From Arenibaculum pallidiluteum (GTDB lineage: Bacteria; Pseudomonadota; Alphaproteobacteria; Azospirillales; Azospirillaceae), in the NCBI RefSeq assembly GCF_017355985.1, contig NZ_JAFIQU010000001.1, positions 682,001 to 746,000 of the forward strand: a stretch of DNA of 64,000 nt, given 5' to 3'. The translations under genes and the position numbers were made by a program. Every line of letters begins with the position of its first letter. The first letter of the stretch is position 1. This document shows positions 26,284 through 35,250 of this stretch, piece by piece. The notes under the pieces were generated by a model. It did no database searches, was not told where the DNA came from, and was given only the letters and a program-made list of their open reading frames with translations.

Positions 26284-27951
26284 ATGCCCCGCCGCGCGCC
26301 GACGGAGGTGCTGTCCACCCATAGCGTGACGAACCAAGCGCCCGACTACGCGCCGCGCGACCTCTGGCGCACCGATCCGGCGCTGCGCGAGGCGGTGCGC
26401 CGCGAGGGCGCCGCCTGGGCCGAGGCGGCGCTGGCGGATCTCGGGGCGGAAGCTGGAAGCGAGCGGGTGATGGAGCTCGGCGACGTCGCGAACCGGTGCC
26501 CGCCAGTCCTGAGGACCTTCGACCGCTGGGGGCGACGCATCGACGAGGTCGAGTTCCACCCAGCCTATCACGCGTTGATGGAAACGGCGTTCCAACACCG
26601 CATCCATGCCCTTGCTTGGACTGCCGGGCGGCCCGGCGGCCATGTCGCGCATGCCGCCTTGGGATACCTGATGACGCAGGCCGAGGCCGGCGTCCTGTGC
26701 CCCGTCGCCATGACATACGCGGCCGTGCCGGCGCTGAGGCGCCAGCCGGAGCTGGCGGGGGAATGGCTGCCGCGGCTACTTTCCGACACCTACGACCCGC
26801 GCTGCGTCCCCGCGGCCGAGAAGACCGGCGCCACCATCGGCATGGCCATGACCGAGAAGCAGGGCGGATCGGACGTGCGGGCCAACACCACCGTCGCATG
26901 CCCGCTGAGCTCCGCCGGCCCGGGTCGCAGCTACGCGCTGACCGGGCACAAGTGGTTCTGCTCGGCCCCCATGTCCGACGCCTTCCTGACGCTGGCGCAG
27001 ACGGACGCCGGCCTGACCTGCTTCCTGGTCCCGCGCTGGCGTCCGGACGGCACCCGCAACGCCCTGCGGATCCAGCGGCTGAAGGATAAGCTGGGAAACC
27101 GCTCCAACGCCTCGGCCGAAATCGAATACGAGGACACCTGGGCGGTGATGGTCGGCGAAGACGGCCGTGGCATCCCCGCCATCATGGACATGGTGCACCA
27201 CACGCGGCTGGACTGCGGCTTCGCGGCGGCGGGACTGATGCGCGCAGCGGTCTCGCGGGCGATGCACCACGCCGACCATCGTGCGGCCTTCGGGCGGCGG
27301 CTGGTCGATCAGCCGCTCATGGGACAGGTGCTCGCGGACCTGGCGATCGAGAGCGAGGCCGCGACTACCCTGGTGATGCGTGTCGCCCGCGCCTTCGACG
27401 AGGGCGAGGCCGATCCGGACGCACGCGCCTTCGCCCGGCTGGCGGTCGCCATCGCCAAGTACTGGACGACCAAGCGCTGCCCTGGCCACGTCTACGAGGC
27501 GCTGGAGTGCCACGGCGGCAACGGCTACGTCGAGGATGGGCCGATGCCGCGCCTCTACCGCGAGGCGCCGCTGAACGCGATCTGGGAAGGCTCGGGGAAC
27601 GTGATCTGCCTGGATGTGCTGCGCACGCTGCGGCGGGAGCCGGCGGCCTTGGAGGCCCTGGAGGCCGAACTGGGCGCCGCGGCCGGGCTCGACGGACGGC
27701 TGGACGCCTGGGTGCGGACGACGCGCGAGTTGCTCGCCCGGCCGGAGGCGCTGGAGGCTCAGGCACGCCGGCTGGTCGAGCGGCTGGCGCTGGCGCTGCA
27801 GGCCGGCCTGCTGCTGCGCCACGCCCCTGCCGCCATCTCCGAGGCGTTCTGCGCCTCGCGTCTGGGCGGCGACTGGGGCCACGCCTTCGGGACGCTGCCC
27901 GCCGGCACCGTGACGGACGCGATCCTTGATCGTCTCTCCGGGGCGGCATGA
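26284..27951 (+). CDS. Acyl-CoA dehydrogenase family flavoprotein, AidB-like
   Basis: A 555-residue FAD protein. Features of the AidB branch of acyl-CoA dehydrogenases: N-terminal [23 protein letters not shown] at the flavin site, [13 protein letters not shown], and [31 protein letters not shown] in the C-terminal domain (written here in parts: CHGGNGYVE and IWEGSGN). AidB is induced in adaptive responses to alkylation in E. coli and binds DNA; whether this protein oxidises an acyl-CoA or protects DNA is not known. A strong GAGGAGGAGG precedes the ATG at 26284. It is divergent from the molybdenum hydroxylase operon. Confidence 0.88.
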   Translation: MPRRAPTEVLSTHSVTNQAPDYAPRDLWRTDPALREAVRREGAAWAEAALADLGAEAGSERVMELGDVANRCPPVLRTFDRWGRRIDEVEFHPAYHALMETAFQHRIHALAWTAGRPGGHVAHAALGYLMTQAEAGVLCPVAMTYAAVPALRRQPELAGEWLPRLLSDTYDPRCVPAAEKTGATIGMAMTEKQGGSDVRANTTVACPLSSAGPGRSYALTGHKWFCSAPMSDAFLTLAQTDAGLTCFLVPRWRPDGTRNALRIQRLKDKLGNRSNASAEIEYEDTWAVMVGEDGRGIPAIMDMVHHTRLDCGFAAAGLMRAAVSRAMHHADHRAAFGRRLVDQPLMGQVLADLAIESEAATTLVMRVARAFDEGEADPDARAFARLAVAIAKYWTTKRCPGHVYEALECHGGNGYVEDGPMPRLYREAPLNAIWEGSGNVICLDVLRTLRREPAALEALEAELGAAAGLDGRLDAWVRTTRELLARPEALEAQARRLVERLALALQAGLLLRHAPAAISEAFCASRLGGDWGHAFGTLPAGTVTDAILDRLSGAA

Positions 27952-27968
27952 CGTGCGGCCCCGGGCGG

Positions 27969-28661
27969 TCAGTCCGGCGCGCCGGCGCCGGGCGTGACGT
28001 CCTGCACATGCTCTCCGGGCGGCCGGCGCGCTGCCTTGAGCCGGTCGAGAAGCAGCGAGAAGGTTTCGAGCGCCCTGTCGAGCATGGCGGGCTGCCCCTC
28101 CAGCCGCGAGAGGGCGAATGCGGCGCTCTCCAGGGTCGAAACGCTCTCGCGCCGGGGCTCGCGCCGGGCCTTTCCGTAGAGCGAGCGGAAGCGCGGGTGA
28201 AGCACCACGCGCTGGCATTTCAAGAGCCACGCGTTGCGCCACCAGAGCGTCTTGGCCTGGCTCCAGGTGCCGTCCAGGACGATCAGCCCTTCCAACGCCG
28301 CCAGTCGCGCCTCGCTGTCCGGCAGAGGGTTTCCGGCCTTGTCCACCGCGGCGATCTCGGCGCGCGAGCCCTCGCCTGTCCGAGCCGGGCCGAGATAGAG
28401 GACACCCCAGCGCTTGTAGTCGACGTCGCGCCCCAGGATCCGCTTCAGGTTCGGCCAGCTCAGCCCAACCCTGACCATGGAGTTCGGGAACTGCAGACGG
28501 GAGATCGGGGCGGTGCCCAGCAGCTCGACCTTCTCCTGGGGATGCTGGAGGATCAGCAGGAAGACCCGGTTCGGAGTCGGCGAGACGGCGCCGCAGACGC
28601 AGATGTCGCCGGGTTTTCCGCAGGTCGGGCATGTATCGGGGTGCATGGACGGCTCGGGCAA
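27969..28661 (-). CDS. DTW-domain tRNA-uridine aminocarboxypropyltransferase
   Basis: A 230-residue enzyme transferring the 3-amino-3-carboxypropyl group of S-adenosylmethionine to a uridine of tRNA (acp3U). The N-terminus has a four-cysteine zinc knuckle (CPTCGKPGDICVC). The middle has PQEKVELLGTA, and the hallmark DGTWSQAK lies near residue 131. A second ATG six codons in (28646) is an alternative start. The family name DTW comes from Asp-x-Thr-Trp, here DGTW. It converges with the AidB-like gene (17-base gap) and stands alone. Confidence 0.88.
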   Translation of the reverse strand: MPEPSMHPDTCPTCGKPGDICVCGAVSPTPNRVFLLILQHPQEKVELLGTAPISRLQFPNSMVRVGLSWPNLKRILGRDVDYKRWGVLYLGPARTGEGSRAEIAAVDKAGNPLPDSEARLAALEGLIVLDGTWSQAKTLWWRNAWLLKCQRVVLHPRFRSLYGKARREPRRESVSTLESAAFALSRLEGQPAMLDRALETFSLLLDRLKAARRPPGEHVQDVTPGAGAPD

Positions 28662-28727
28662 GGCGGTTCGGAGTGGCCAGGATAGACGACCCGCCGCGCC
28701 GCGTCCCCAGCCGCCGTCAGCGCGCCG

Positions 28728-28922
28728 TCAGCGCTTCGGGCGCCTGGTCGGCTTCGCGCCCCCCGTCTTGGCAGGGGTTTTGGAGGGGGCTTTGGACGGC
28801 CGGGCCAGTTCCCTGGCGAACGCGGCCTGATTGCGCCTGGTGGCCGACACCATGGCGCTGGTCCACATGGTGGTGGCCTGGTTCGCCCAGCTCAGCCAGG
28901 CACTCATAAAGGGATTTCTCAC
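28728..28922 (-). CDS. Small basic protein with histone-like tail
   Basis: A 64-residue protein with a Trp-rich amphipathic N-terminal helix (SAWLSWANQATTMWTSAMVS) and a Lys/Pro/Ala tail (KAPSKTPAKTGGAKPTRRPK) like histone-H1-type tails. The GTG at 28922 has GGAG 7 bases upstream; ATG 28907 is an alternative. The build resembles small granule- or nucleoid-associated proteins of PHB-forming bacteria, but no family is recognised. It marks the right end of the high-GC gene-dense block. Confidence 0.5.
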   Translation of the reverse strand: MRNPFMSAWLSWANQATTMWTSAMVSATRRNQAAFARELARPSKAPSKTPAKTGGAKPTRRPKR

Positions 28923-29590
28923 CGCTGATCTCCTTTGGGCGGAACAACAGCCGCGCGGAGCTACGGTCACGCGGTGGTGGCGCCAGGCCACCGTTCGAAC
29001 ACGTGACGTTACCCGGAAAGCTCCTCCGTCTGCTGTTGATGCCCGACAGACCAGGAGCGACCGGACGATGAAGCGGTCGAAATTCATGGAAGAGCAGATC
29101 ATCGGAATTCCGCGGGCGCGACGACGGCCTGTACCCCTTGCCCGGCTAAAAGCCGACGACAGGGCCCCGAACCGTTAGGGTAGAAATGTACGGATACAAC
29201 TCTGGCGCTCGGTATAGCGCCAAGGGTTCGGGGCCAAGCACGAAGTATGAAGAGGATCCGAGCTAGAGCAGCCTGTCCGAGTTGATAGGCGAATCCCGCA
29301 AACGCATTTCCGTCGCGTTGAAGACAGCGCTCAGGGTCGCCGCAGTTCTGGACGCGACGCGGCAAGGTATCTCCGAGTCGATTTCAGGACCGTATCGAAC
29401 ACCGATTCTGGCACGGATGGCATGCAGGCCAGGATGACGCTGCTGCAGGCTGCGAACATCCTCTGGAGGTCGGTCCGTTCTCGGGAGCGCTGGGTCACCT
29501 CGTCCGATTACCCGTCCAGGTCCCTGAAAGGCAAAGCCAGTTTGCCCCGTCCTGCCAAGGAAGAGAAGAAAACCGACCAGAAAGGCTGCT
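28923..29590. other. Intergenic region at the start of the lower-GC segment
   Basis: About 670 bases without a supported gene. It contains the structured inverted repeat at 29163-29235. A minus-strand frame around 29263-29420 reads protein-like (HAIRARIGVRYGPEIDSE) but has no start or known family, so it may be a decayed gene end. Confidence 0.35.
29163..29235. ncRNA. Two-helix inverted-repeat element, possible structured RNA
   Basis: The outer arms ggccccgaacc (29163-29173) and ggttcggggcc (29225-29235) pair perfectly over 11 bp. Inside, ggcgct (29204-29209) and agcgcc (29216-29221) form a 6-bp hairpin with a 6-base loop. The total is 73 nt. It is not a tRNA: no TTC-containing T-loop and no cloverleaf. 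It could be a small RNA, a terminator, or the ends of a lost insertion. Only the base pairing is directly seen. Confidence 0.35.
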
Positions 29591-29965
29591 TCAAATCTGC
29601 GTGTCGATTGCTGCTGCGGCTGCACGAAGAGCAGCCGCCAGCGTCGCAGAAGGAATAGGCTTTGGGATAAGCGCCAAACAGATTGCCTTTGCTTCTGGCG
29701 AGACATATGCAGGATTCGCCGTGAGAAAGATCGGCAGCACTCTGAGATTCGAATGCAGGGACAGCGCCACGTCGTTTCCTGTCAGTCCGTCTCGAAGTCG
29801 CATATCAACCAACGCTACATGCGGGTTCTGACTGCGTGCGAGCTCAAGTGCGCCTCTGTAGCTGTCAGCTATTCCAACTGGAATCGCACCAAGTTCCCTC
29901 ACCGCCATCTGATGACCCAACGCAATGAGTGCATCGTCCTCAACAATTAGCACTCTTATTTTCAT
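29591..29965 (-). CDS. Single-domain response regulator (receiver only)
   Basis: A 124-residue stand-alone receiver. The acidic pocket is VEDD (residues 8-11), the phospho-acceptor is Asp-54 in HVALVDMRLRDG, and the conserved Lys-102 sits in LIPKPIPS. There is no output domain, so it may act in a phosphorelay or through protein contact. The ATG at 29965 has AGGA 8 bases upstream; the frame continues further upstream without a good start. A histidine kinase gene lies about 1 kb away, divergent from it, and is a possible partner. Confidence 0.85.
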   Translation of the reverse strand: MKIRVLIVEDDALIALGHQMAVRELGAIPVGIADSYRGALELARSQNPHVALVDMRLRDGLTGNDVALSLHSNLRVLPIFLTANPAYVSPEAKAICLALIPKPIPSATLAAALRAAAAAIDTQI

Positions 29966-30754
29966 GCGCTCGATCCTGGATACGACAGCCATCCCCGAAG
30001 CAACACAGGGCGGGTTCGATTGGTGCCCGTCAATCGCAACAACCTTACCGCGCTGGATGCGCGGTTCGCCACCCATTCGTTCGGATCAAACGCTTTGCGC
30101 GGACATACGCCTCGCCTCAGGAAACCAGCCTGATGCAGCGACCCGACAATCGGGCTCTAACAGTGGCAACAGCGGGCCAAACAACGGCATTCTTGATCAT
30201 GCACCGCGACGAAATTGCCTCCAGCATGCCGTTGCATTTGCCGAGCAGCACCCTATTACGCATAAGTCATCAACGAAGATAAGACATGACAACGCCTGCG
30301 TCTTCCGAAGCCAGAAGTTACAGCATTGATGGTTCAGATTGCTGAGACGGCACGGAGGGAGCCCGCCGGCGAGGAAAAAGCCCGGTTCCTCGCCGCGATC
30401 GCGAGGACCTGGCCGAAGGCCTGCATGAAGCGTCTCGCCCCGTCCTCTTCCTGCTGATCGGTGCCTGCCCCCTGCCTGACGAGTACGACCGCGGCCTGCG
30501 GGCGGACTTCTACTCAAGTCCGGGGTCTCGTCTCCCGAAGAATAGAGGCGGCCCGGGATGCTGGAGCAACGGGCCTTTCTACCGAAAGTTCTAGCCCTTG
30601 CATCCCTTCTCCATGCTATCCGCGTCATTGTCAGCGGGGAGGCGCTGCTCCCCGCCATGCCGCGCCGGGCCGCTAAACGGCATGTGGAATTCCTGCCATT
30701 GCTTATGGGCCCGGACCGACGATACTAGGATACTGGGCCTTACTTGAGGGCGGG
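29966..30754. other. Lower-GC region without a clear gene
   Basis: Nearly 800 bases between the receiver and the histidine kinase gene. A short plus frame at 30329 (42 codons, MVQIAETARREPAGEEKARF...) is too short and has no good ribosome site. Bases 30100-30330 and 30590-30760 are AT-rich compared with the flanks. It probably holds promoters plus gene remnants; nothing else is supported. Confidence 0.35.
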
Positions 30755-30928
30755 ATGACTGAAAAGCGTATCGTCGAAGCAATTGGCACCAAAGAAGAAC
30801 CGTGGCACTTCAGTCGCGGGACGCTCTTCGAAAGAGCAGGGCCAAGGTTTACAAGGGATCTATTAAAGTTCCACACGGGCCGCGATGTTATTTCCAACTT
30901 TCTCCGCCGAGAGCATCTGAGTAAATAG
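30755..30928 (+). CDS. Possible small hypothetical protein (57 aa)
   Basis: ATG preceded by GAGGG 4 bases upstream. The 57-residue product is mixed and protein-like, not biased by GC-rich shadow coding: it includes EEPWHFSRGTLFERAG and RDLLKFHTGRDVISNF, and ends in LRREHLSK. No family is recognised. It could be a real small gene or the 3' remnant of a longer one whose upstream part is gone. It lies 62 bases before the histidine kinase gene in the same direction. Confidence 0.4.
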   Translation: MTEKRIVEAIGTKEEPWHFSRGTLFERAGPRFTRDLLKFHTGRDVISNFLRREHLSK

Positions 30929-30990
30929 TTAGCCAAAGTTAAGCCTCGCTTAAGAGGCGTGCCTTATCCTTCCGATTCTTCAGGACGGCA

Positions 30991-32439
30991 TTGGGCCGTC
31001 TCCAGCCAAGGAATACGCCGCTGCTCCGCATTGACGAAACAAACGGCCATGGGCTGTCTCGTCGGTTCTGGGCATCATGCGGCGCGGCGCTGTTCGCGAT
31101 CGCGACGCTCACCGGATCCTTCGCGTTTGGCCAGTACCAGACCCGTCAGGACCGCCTTAAACTGGGCAGGTCCATTGAGATCAATCTCTGGAATACGAAT
31201 CAACTCGAGCGGGAAACGCTCCTCCTTGCGTTAGCGTTGGAGAGGTTTGCGTCGGGTGACCCGGCCGTCACAAACCGTGATTTAGTGAAGAGATACGAAG
31301 TCATCTGGAGCCGCTTCGAAATCAGCCTCGACAGCCGATCTGCAATCCGCATCCAGCCGTGGCGCCCCATTCTCGAGGATCTCTTCGAGCGCTTCAAAGC
31401 GATGGAGCCGCGCGTCCTCAGCGCACGGCGCGACGCCGTAGAACTCCAAGGCCTTCGGGACACCCTCCTGCAGTTGGAGGCGCACATCCGAGACATGACG
31501 CAGGATATGGCCACAGGCGAGCGCACCGAGGATCTGTGGAGGCATTCCGCCGACAAGGACCGCGATCTCTCCGCATTCCTGCACCTGATCGGGATCATCG
31601 CATCGGCTGCCATTCTGCTCGGCGTCACCGTGCACGAGGTTCTTCGGAGTCGGGCAAGCGAGCGAGCGGAACGCGCCGCACGGGCCCGGGCAGACGCAGC
31701 GCTCGAACGCGCCGAGATCGCGAACCGATCGAAGTCGGACTTCATTGCGAATATGAGCCATGAGATGCGGACGCCCCTCAATGGCATCATCGGCTTCGCG
31801 GAGGCGATCGCAGAGGGCCATCTCGGAAAGGCGGATGAGGTCTGTCGAGGATGCGTCGCTGAAATCGCAACCTCCGGCTGGCGGCTCCTGAGCATCGTCA
31901 ATGATCTCCTTGAACTGGCGCAATTCGACGCTGGTCAGGTCAGCCTTTCTGAGGAGTGGCTAGATCCAGTGGAATTGATCCACCGATGCGTCACGATGGT
32001 TCAAGATCGCGCGAATCGACGTGGTATTCAGATTAAGTCCACTGGCCCAACGAAGCCAATTGAGATTTCCGGGGACCGTGCACGCTTGATGCACGCGCTC
32101 CTACATCTCTTGGACAATGCCATCAAATTCTCACCCGAGAGCTCGTCCGTTCAGGTTTCAACCGCGTTGCGCGCTGACTCCTCGCTTTGCATTTCGGTCG
32201 AGGACAATGGCGGTGGGATCGCGCCCGAGGATCTCCCGCGAGCCATGGAGCGGTTCGGCCAGGTCAGCCGCGGCCTCGCCCGCAAGCATGATGGAACGGG
32301 TTTGGGGCTACCATTGAGCCAAGCCATCATGGAACTTCATGGCGGGGCAATCGAACTGGATTCGCGGCCCGGGCTGGGAACCACGGTCACGCTGGTACTC
32401 CCCGCAGCCAGAACGCGGCAACGGCACGCCATGGCCTGA
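30991..32439 (+). CDS. Membrane sensor histidine kinase (HisKA + HATPase_c)
   Basis: A 482-residue kinase. Transmembrane segments lie near residues 27-47 and 196-216 and bracket a helical extracytoplasmic sensor of about 150 residues. A charged coiled coil ([20 protein letters not shown]) leads to HisKA with His-257 in [19 protein letters not shown]. HATPase_c shows [25 protein letters not shown] and GTGLGLPLS. The chosen TTG start has AGGA 5 bases upstream; the true start is uncertain. Codon use is less GC-rich than in the flanking core genes. A single-domain receiver is nearby and divergent. Confidence 0.88.
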   Translation: MGRLQPRNTPLLRIDETNGHGLSRRFWASCGAALFAIATLTGSFAFGQYQTRQDRLKLGRSIEINLWNTNQLERETLLLALALERFASGDPAVTNRDLVKRYEVIWSRFEISLDSRSAIRIQPWRPILEDLFERFKAMEPRVLSARRDAVELQGLRDTLLQLEAHIRDMTQDMATGERTEDLWRHSADKDRDLSAFLHLIGIIASAAILLGVTVHEVLRSRASERAERAARARADAALERAEIANRSKSDFIANMSHEMRTPLNGIIGFAEAIAEGHLGKADEVCRGCVAEIATSGWRLLSIVNDLLELAQFDAGQVSLSEEWLDPVELIHRCVTMVQDRANRRGIQIKSTGPTKPIEISGDRARLMHALLHLLDNAIKFSPESSSVQVSTALRADSSLCISVEDNGGGIAPEDLPRAMERFGQVSRGLARKHDGTGLGLPLSQAIMELHGGAIELDSRPGLGTTVTLVLPAARTRQRHAMA

Positions 32440-32442
32440 AAG

Positions 32443-33255
32443 TCACGAGACCGGGTCCGCCCCCATGACCGAATGGAACTTGCCAGTTTCGAGCTCCAGC
32501 CGATAGCTCGGCACGTCGCCGATGGCGATCGGCGCCGGCAGGTCGGTGGCAGCGATGGCCTTGCCTCGCCTTGCCGCCACATGCGTATGGCCATCCAAGG
32601 TATGAACCTGCATTCCAACCAGGCCGGCAACGTGGCTCAGGCTCTCTTCGGTATGCAGCGAGACATGTCCGTTGCGGGCACAGGCGTACCACCAGTCGCC
32701 CTTCTGCGTTCGCGGCCGAAGCAAGGTTGAGAACACAAGGAGACCGTCTCCGCAGAGCTCCGCCAGGCGAGAGAACAAGCCGACTTGATCGGGCACGTGC
32801 TCCACGACCTCGAATGCGGTCACGAGATCGAACGGCCCCTTTGGTGGCGGCGCGGAAATGTAAAACGGATCCCAGCAGACCGCATCCACCCCGAAGCGGC
32901 GCAGCTCGCGCGCGGTGGCCCCCTCCCCTCCGCCGTAATCAAGCACCCGCATTCCACGCGCGAACGTGGCCAGCCACGCCGCAAGCTTACGCGGCCGGAT
33001 CTCCGCAAAATGCGGATCGCACAGGATATAATCCTCATTATAAATTGCGTCTCGGAACTGCTTATGGGTCCATAGATGCAGTTCCGGGATCCAGGCAAAG
33101 CCACACTCGGAACATTCCACGAAATGGACGAGAGATCCGCTGAGCGGATATGTACGCGCCCCTTCAAAATAATCGTTGCAGGAGATGTTGAAGTCTTTGG
33201 CTAAAAGCGGCGCGGCCTTTCCGATGCTACAAACAGGACACTGTGGCCACTGCAT
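32443..33255 (-). CDS. Class I SAM-dependent methyltransferase with N-terminal zinc-ribbon
   Basis: A 270-residue protein. Four cysteines near the N-terminus (CPVC and later CSEC in FVECSECGFAW) suggest a zinc ribbon as in Methyltransf_13-like sugar or small-molecule methyltransferases. The Rossmann domain has motif I VLDYGGGEG near residue 107, and AFEVVEHVPDQVGLF as motif II-III of Methyltransf_12/23. The C-terminal part lists HTEESLSHVAGLVG. The substrate is unknown. It converges with the histidine kinase gene with only 3 bases between stops. The start at 33255 was chosen because it begins just before the zinc ribbon. Confidence 0.8.
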   Translation of the reverse strand: MQWPQCPVCSIGKAAPLLAKDFNISCNDYFEGARTYPLSGSLVHFVECSECGFAWIPELHLWTHKQFRDAIYNEDYILCDPHFAEIRPRKLAAWLATFARGMRVLDYGGGEGATARELRRFGVDAVCWDPFYISAPPPKGPFDLVTAFEVVEHVPDQVGLFSRLAELCGDGLLVFSTLLRPRTQKGDWWYACARNGHVSLHTEESLSHVAGLVGMQVHTLDGHTHVAARRGKAIAATDLPAPIAIGDVPSYRLELETGKFHSVMGADPVS

Positions 33256-33396
33256 TGCGGATCGCACCCCAGCCGACGCTCGACGTGCGACAACGTAGAG
33301 CAAGGATGGTTAACCAATTGCATATAAAAGTTGTGACCGTCAGATGCCGTGAAGGGCTTTCGGAAGGGCCCTTCCTCCATCCAGGGGAACGCAGAC

Positions 33397-33906
33397 ATGG
33401 GGACAAAAGTGATCCGGATGATCGCGGTGGTTTTGGGAACGTTATTCGCGGGACTGGGCTCGGCTTCAGCTCTTGATTCGCCGAAGACGGAACCGATCCT
33501 TGTCGTAGATGGGGACATTACCGAGACGAACAGCCCCTCCGGAGCGACCTTCGATTTGGCCATGCTGGACGCCCTGCCACAGCACAAATTCACCACCGGC
33601 TATCATTTCACCAAAGGAACGGCGGAATACTCCGGCGTGCTGCTAAAAGATCTCGCGGCTGCCGTGGGAGCCAAGGGGCGCGTCGCCGAGGTGCGTGCGC
33701 TGAACGACTACAAGGCCGACGTCCCCATGTCGGACACGGAAATTGTTCCGGTTCTGCTCGCAACACGAATTGACGGTGCTCCGATGCGTGTGCGTGACAA
33801 GGGCCCGACATGGCTCGTTTACGACACCCGTAAGCGCCCCGAAATGAACAATCCTACGACCGACGCGAAAATGGTCTGGCAGATCACTCGCATCACATTC
33901 AAATGA
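33397..33906 (+). CDS. Small exported protein with oxidoreductase molybdopterin-binding-like domain
   Basis: A 169-residue protein with a signal peptide (MGTKVIRMIAVVLGTLFAG, cleavage near ASA). The remainder matches the short version of the sulfite-oxidase-type fold seen in unnamed periplasmic proteins: ILVVDGDITE, YSGVLLKDLAAAVGA, LNDYKADVPMSD, DKGPTWLVYDT near the end. The Cys that binds molybdenum in true enzymes is not visible, so catalysis with a molybdenum cofactor is doubtful. AGGGGAA precedes the ATG. It stands alone; the function is unknown. Confidence 0.7.
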   Translation: MGTKVIRMIAVVLGTLFAGLGSASALDSPKTEPILVVDGDITETNSPSGATFDLAMLDALPQHKFTTGYHFTKGTAEYSGVLLKDLAAAVGAKGRVAEVRALNDYKADVPMSDTEIVPVLLATRIDGAPMRVRDKGPTWLVYDTRKRPEMNNPTTDAKMVWQITRITFK

Positions 33907-33975
33907 ATATGGGCCAGGGGAGTGCCAGAAGGAGGCCAGCCACAGCGGGCTTCCTCTAGCGCTGTTTTTTTCTTA

Positions 33976-34374
33976 TCACGAGAACGCCGAGTTTGGATAC
34001 AAAACTTTCGAATACAATACTTTGCGCTCAAGCTCGAGCACAACGGCTACTGGAGCACACCGTGGTCTGAGAAGATGCATCGAATGCTCTGATGTGCCCC
34101 TCTCGAGGACAAGCATGCACTTCCGGTCGAGCGGAAGGCCCGTGACGTATTCACCGGGTTTGACCTCCTCGGCAGCCGAACGGCGCTCCTGTTCGAAATA
34201 GAGGACGCTGACTTCTTCAGAAAGAACCCACCTTCCATACTGCACCGGCGTCGGCCCGGGATACTCTCCAGGTCGCGGGAACAGGGCTCCGGCCACTCGC
34301 GACCCGGCAGAAGCACTCGACTGGATCGAGGCGCCACGCCGACAAGCAGCAAGACGTGGACGCGCGGATTCCAT
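33976..34374 (-). CDS. Possible hypothetical protein (132 aa)
   Basis: A minus frame whose C-terminal two thirds look coding: YGRWVLSEEVSVLYFEQERR, PGEYVTGLPLDRKCMLVLER, then a Val/Leu-rich end with LERKVLYSKVLYPNSAFS. The bias is not that of a shadow frame. The ATG at 34374 has only a weak AGG upstream. No family is recognised, and no gene lies opposite it. It may be a decayed gene; the region is lower in GC. Confidence 0.35.
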   Translation of the reverse strand: MESARPRLAACRRGASIQSSASAGSRVAGALFPRPGEYPGPTPVQYGRWVLSEEVSVLYFEQERRSAAEEVKPGEYVTGLPLDRKCMLVLERGTSEHSMHLLRPRCAPVAVVLELERKVLYSKVLYPNSAFS

Positions 34375-34682
34375 CAGGACACGACCTTCGCATTGGAAAA
34401 CCAGAGAAAGCCGGACAGGACCCAAGCGGCCGTTTCGATCGCGGCGGCGATCGGCGCCATGGCCGGACTCTTCGTCGGCCCTGGCGGCCTTCGCCGCGGA
34501 ACTCACCTCAATGGGCGATCAGCTGCACACCCCTGGCCCGTTCCATCGCCCGCCTGTTCGTCTGCCGGCGCACCCGCGGCCATGCCGATCTGAGACTCAG
34601 GCGTTTGCCGGATCACCAACGGGGGTGACGTCACACGCCATGCATTTGAGCCATCTCAAAGACGATTGCGCCCCCGGAGCCC
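34375..34682. other. Intergenic region upstream of the hemerythrin gene
   Basis: Just over 300 bases. A short plus frame at 34393 contains a hydrophobic run (VSIAAAIGAMAGLFVGPGG) but then becomes Pro/Ala-rich and has no ribosome site. I cannot support a gene. The promoter of the hemerythrin / MCP pair should be here. Confidence 0.3.
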
Positions 34683-35186
34683 ATGGTGGCGGATCGCAGC
34701 GGGACGATCGCTGCAGCCGACAGCGAGCAGGCGGTGCACTCCATGTCTCTGATTCAATGGCCGGGGGATCTCCTGATCGGCCACTCGGCCGTGGATGACG
34801 ACCACCGTCACCTCGTCGAAATCATCAACAAGCTCGCCGAGGCGCATGCCGCGGGCCGTCAATCCGGGCTGATCGGAGAGATCCTGTCCGAGCTCGCGGA
34901 CTACACGGCCGCGCATTTCGAGCGGGAGGAGCGTTTCATGGAGCGCGTCCGCTATCCCGGGATCGACGAGCACCGGCTGAACCACTCGCAGCTGATCGGC
35001 TCGCTCTCGCGCATCATCTACGACTTCGAGATGGGCCGTCCCGTCGATCAGCCCCTCCTGGATTTCCTCAGGCACTGGCTAACGGACCACATCATGCGCT
35101 TCGACAAGCGGCTTGCGGCCTACACGGTCGACCAGATCCCGACCGAGGCCGAGGGGGAAGCCCTTCCCGATCCCGCCGTCGCCTGA
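34683..35186 (+). CDS. Bacteriohemerythrin
   Basis: A protein of about 167 residues (147 if the ATG at 34743 is used) that binds O2 at a di-iron site in a four-helix bundle. The iron ligands of the family can be read: His in [10 protein letters not shown], His and Glu in [10 protein letters not shown], His in HRLNHSQL, and His plus Asp in [14 protein letters not shown]. It is followed by the PAS-MCP-PilZ gene 64 bases downstream in the same direction. Together they suggest oxygen sensing or oxygen delivery linked to taxis. Confidence 0.9.
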   Translation: MVADRSGTIAAADSEQAVHSMSLIQWPGDLLIGHSAVDDDHRHLVEIINKLAEAHAAGRQSGLIGEILSELADYTAAHFEREERFMERVRYPGIDEHRLNHSQLIGSLSRIIYDFEMGRPVDQPLLDFLRHWLTDHIMRFDKRLAAYTVDQIPTEAEGEALPDPAVA

Positions 35187-35250
35187 GCCCTGCCACGCGG
35201 CGCGGCCCCGTTCACCCATTCCGGAAACATCCGAGAGCAGCGGAGATGCC

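Noticed and set aside
28831..29178. 115-residue plus-strand frame opposite the small basic protein
   Set aside because: It overlaps the better-supported minus-strand gene with its GGAG site, and has no recognisable domain.
29163..29235. tRNA gene of 73 nt with a 7-bp or longer acceptor stem
   Set aside because: The closing stem and length fit, but on neither strand is there a TTC-type T-loop, a D-arm or an anticodon arm in the right place, and the 11-bp stem is too long.
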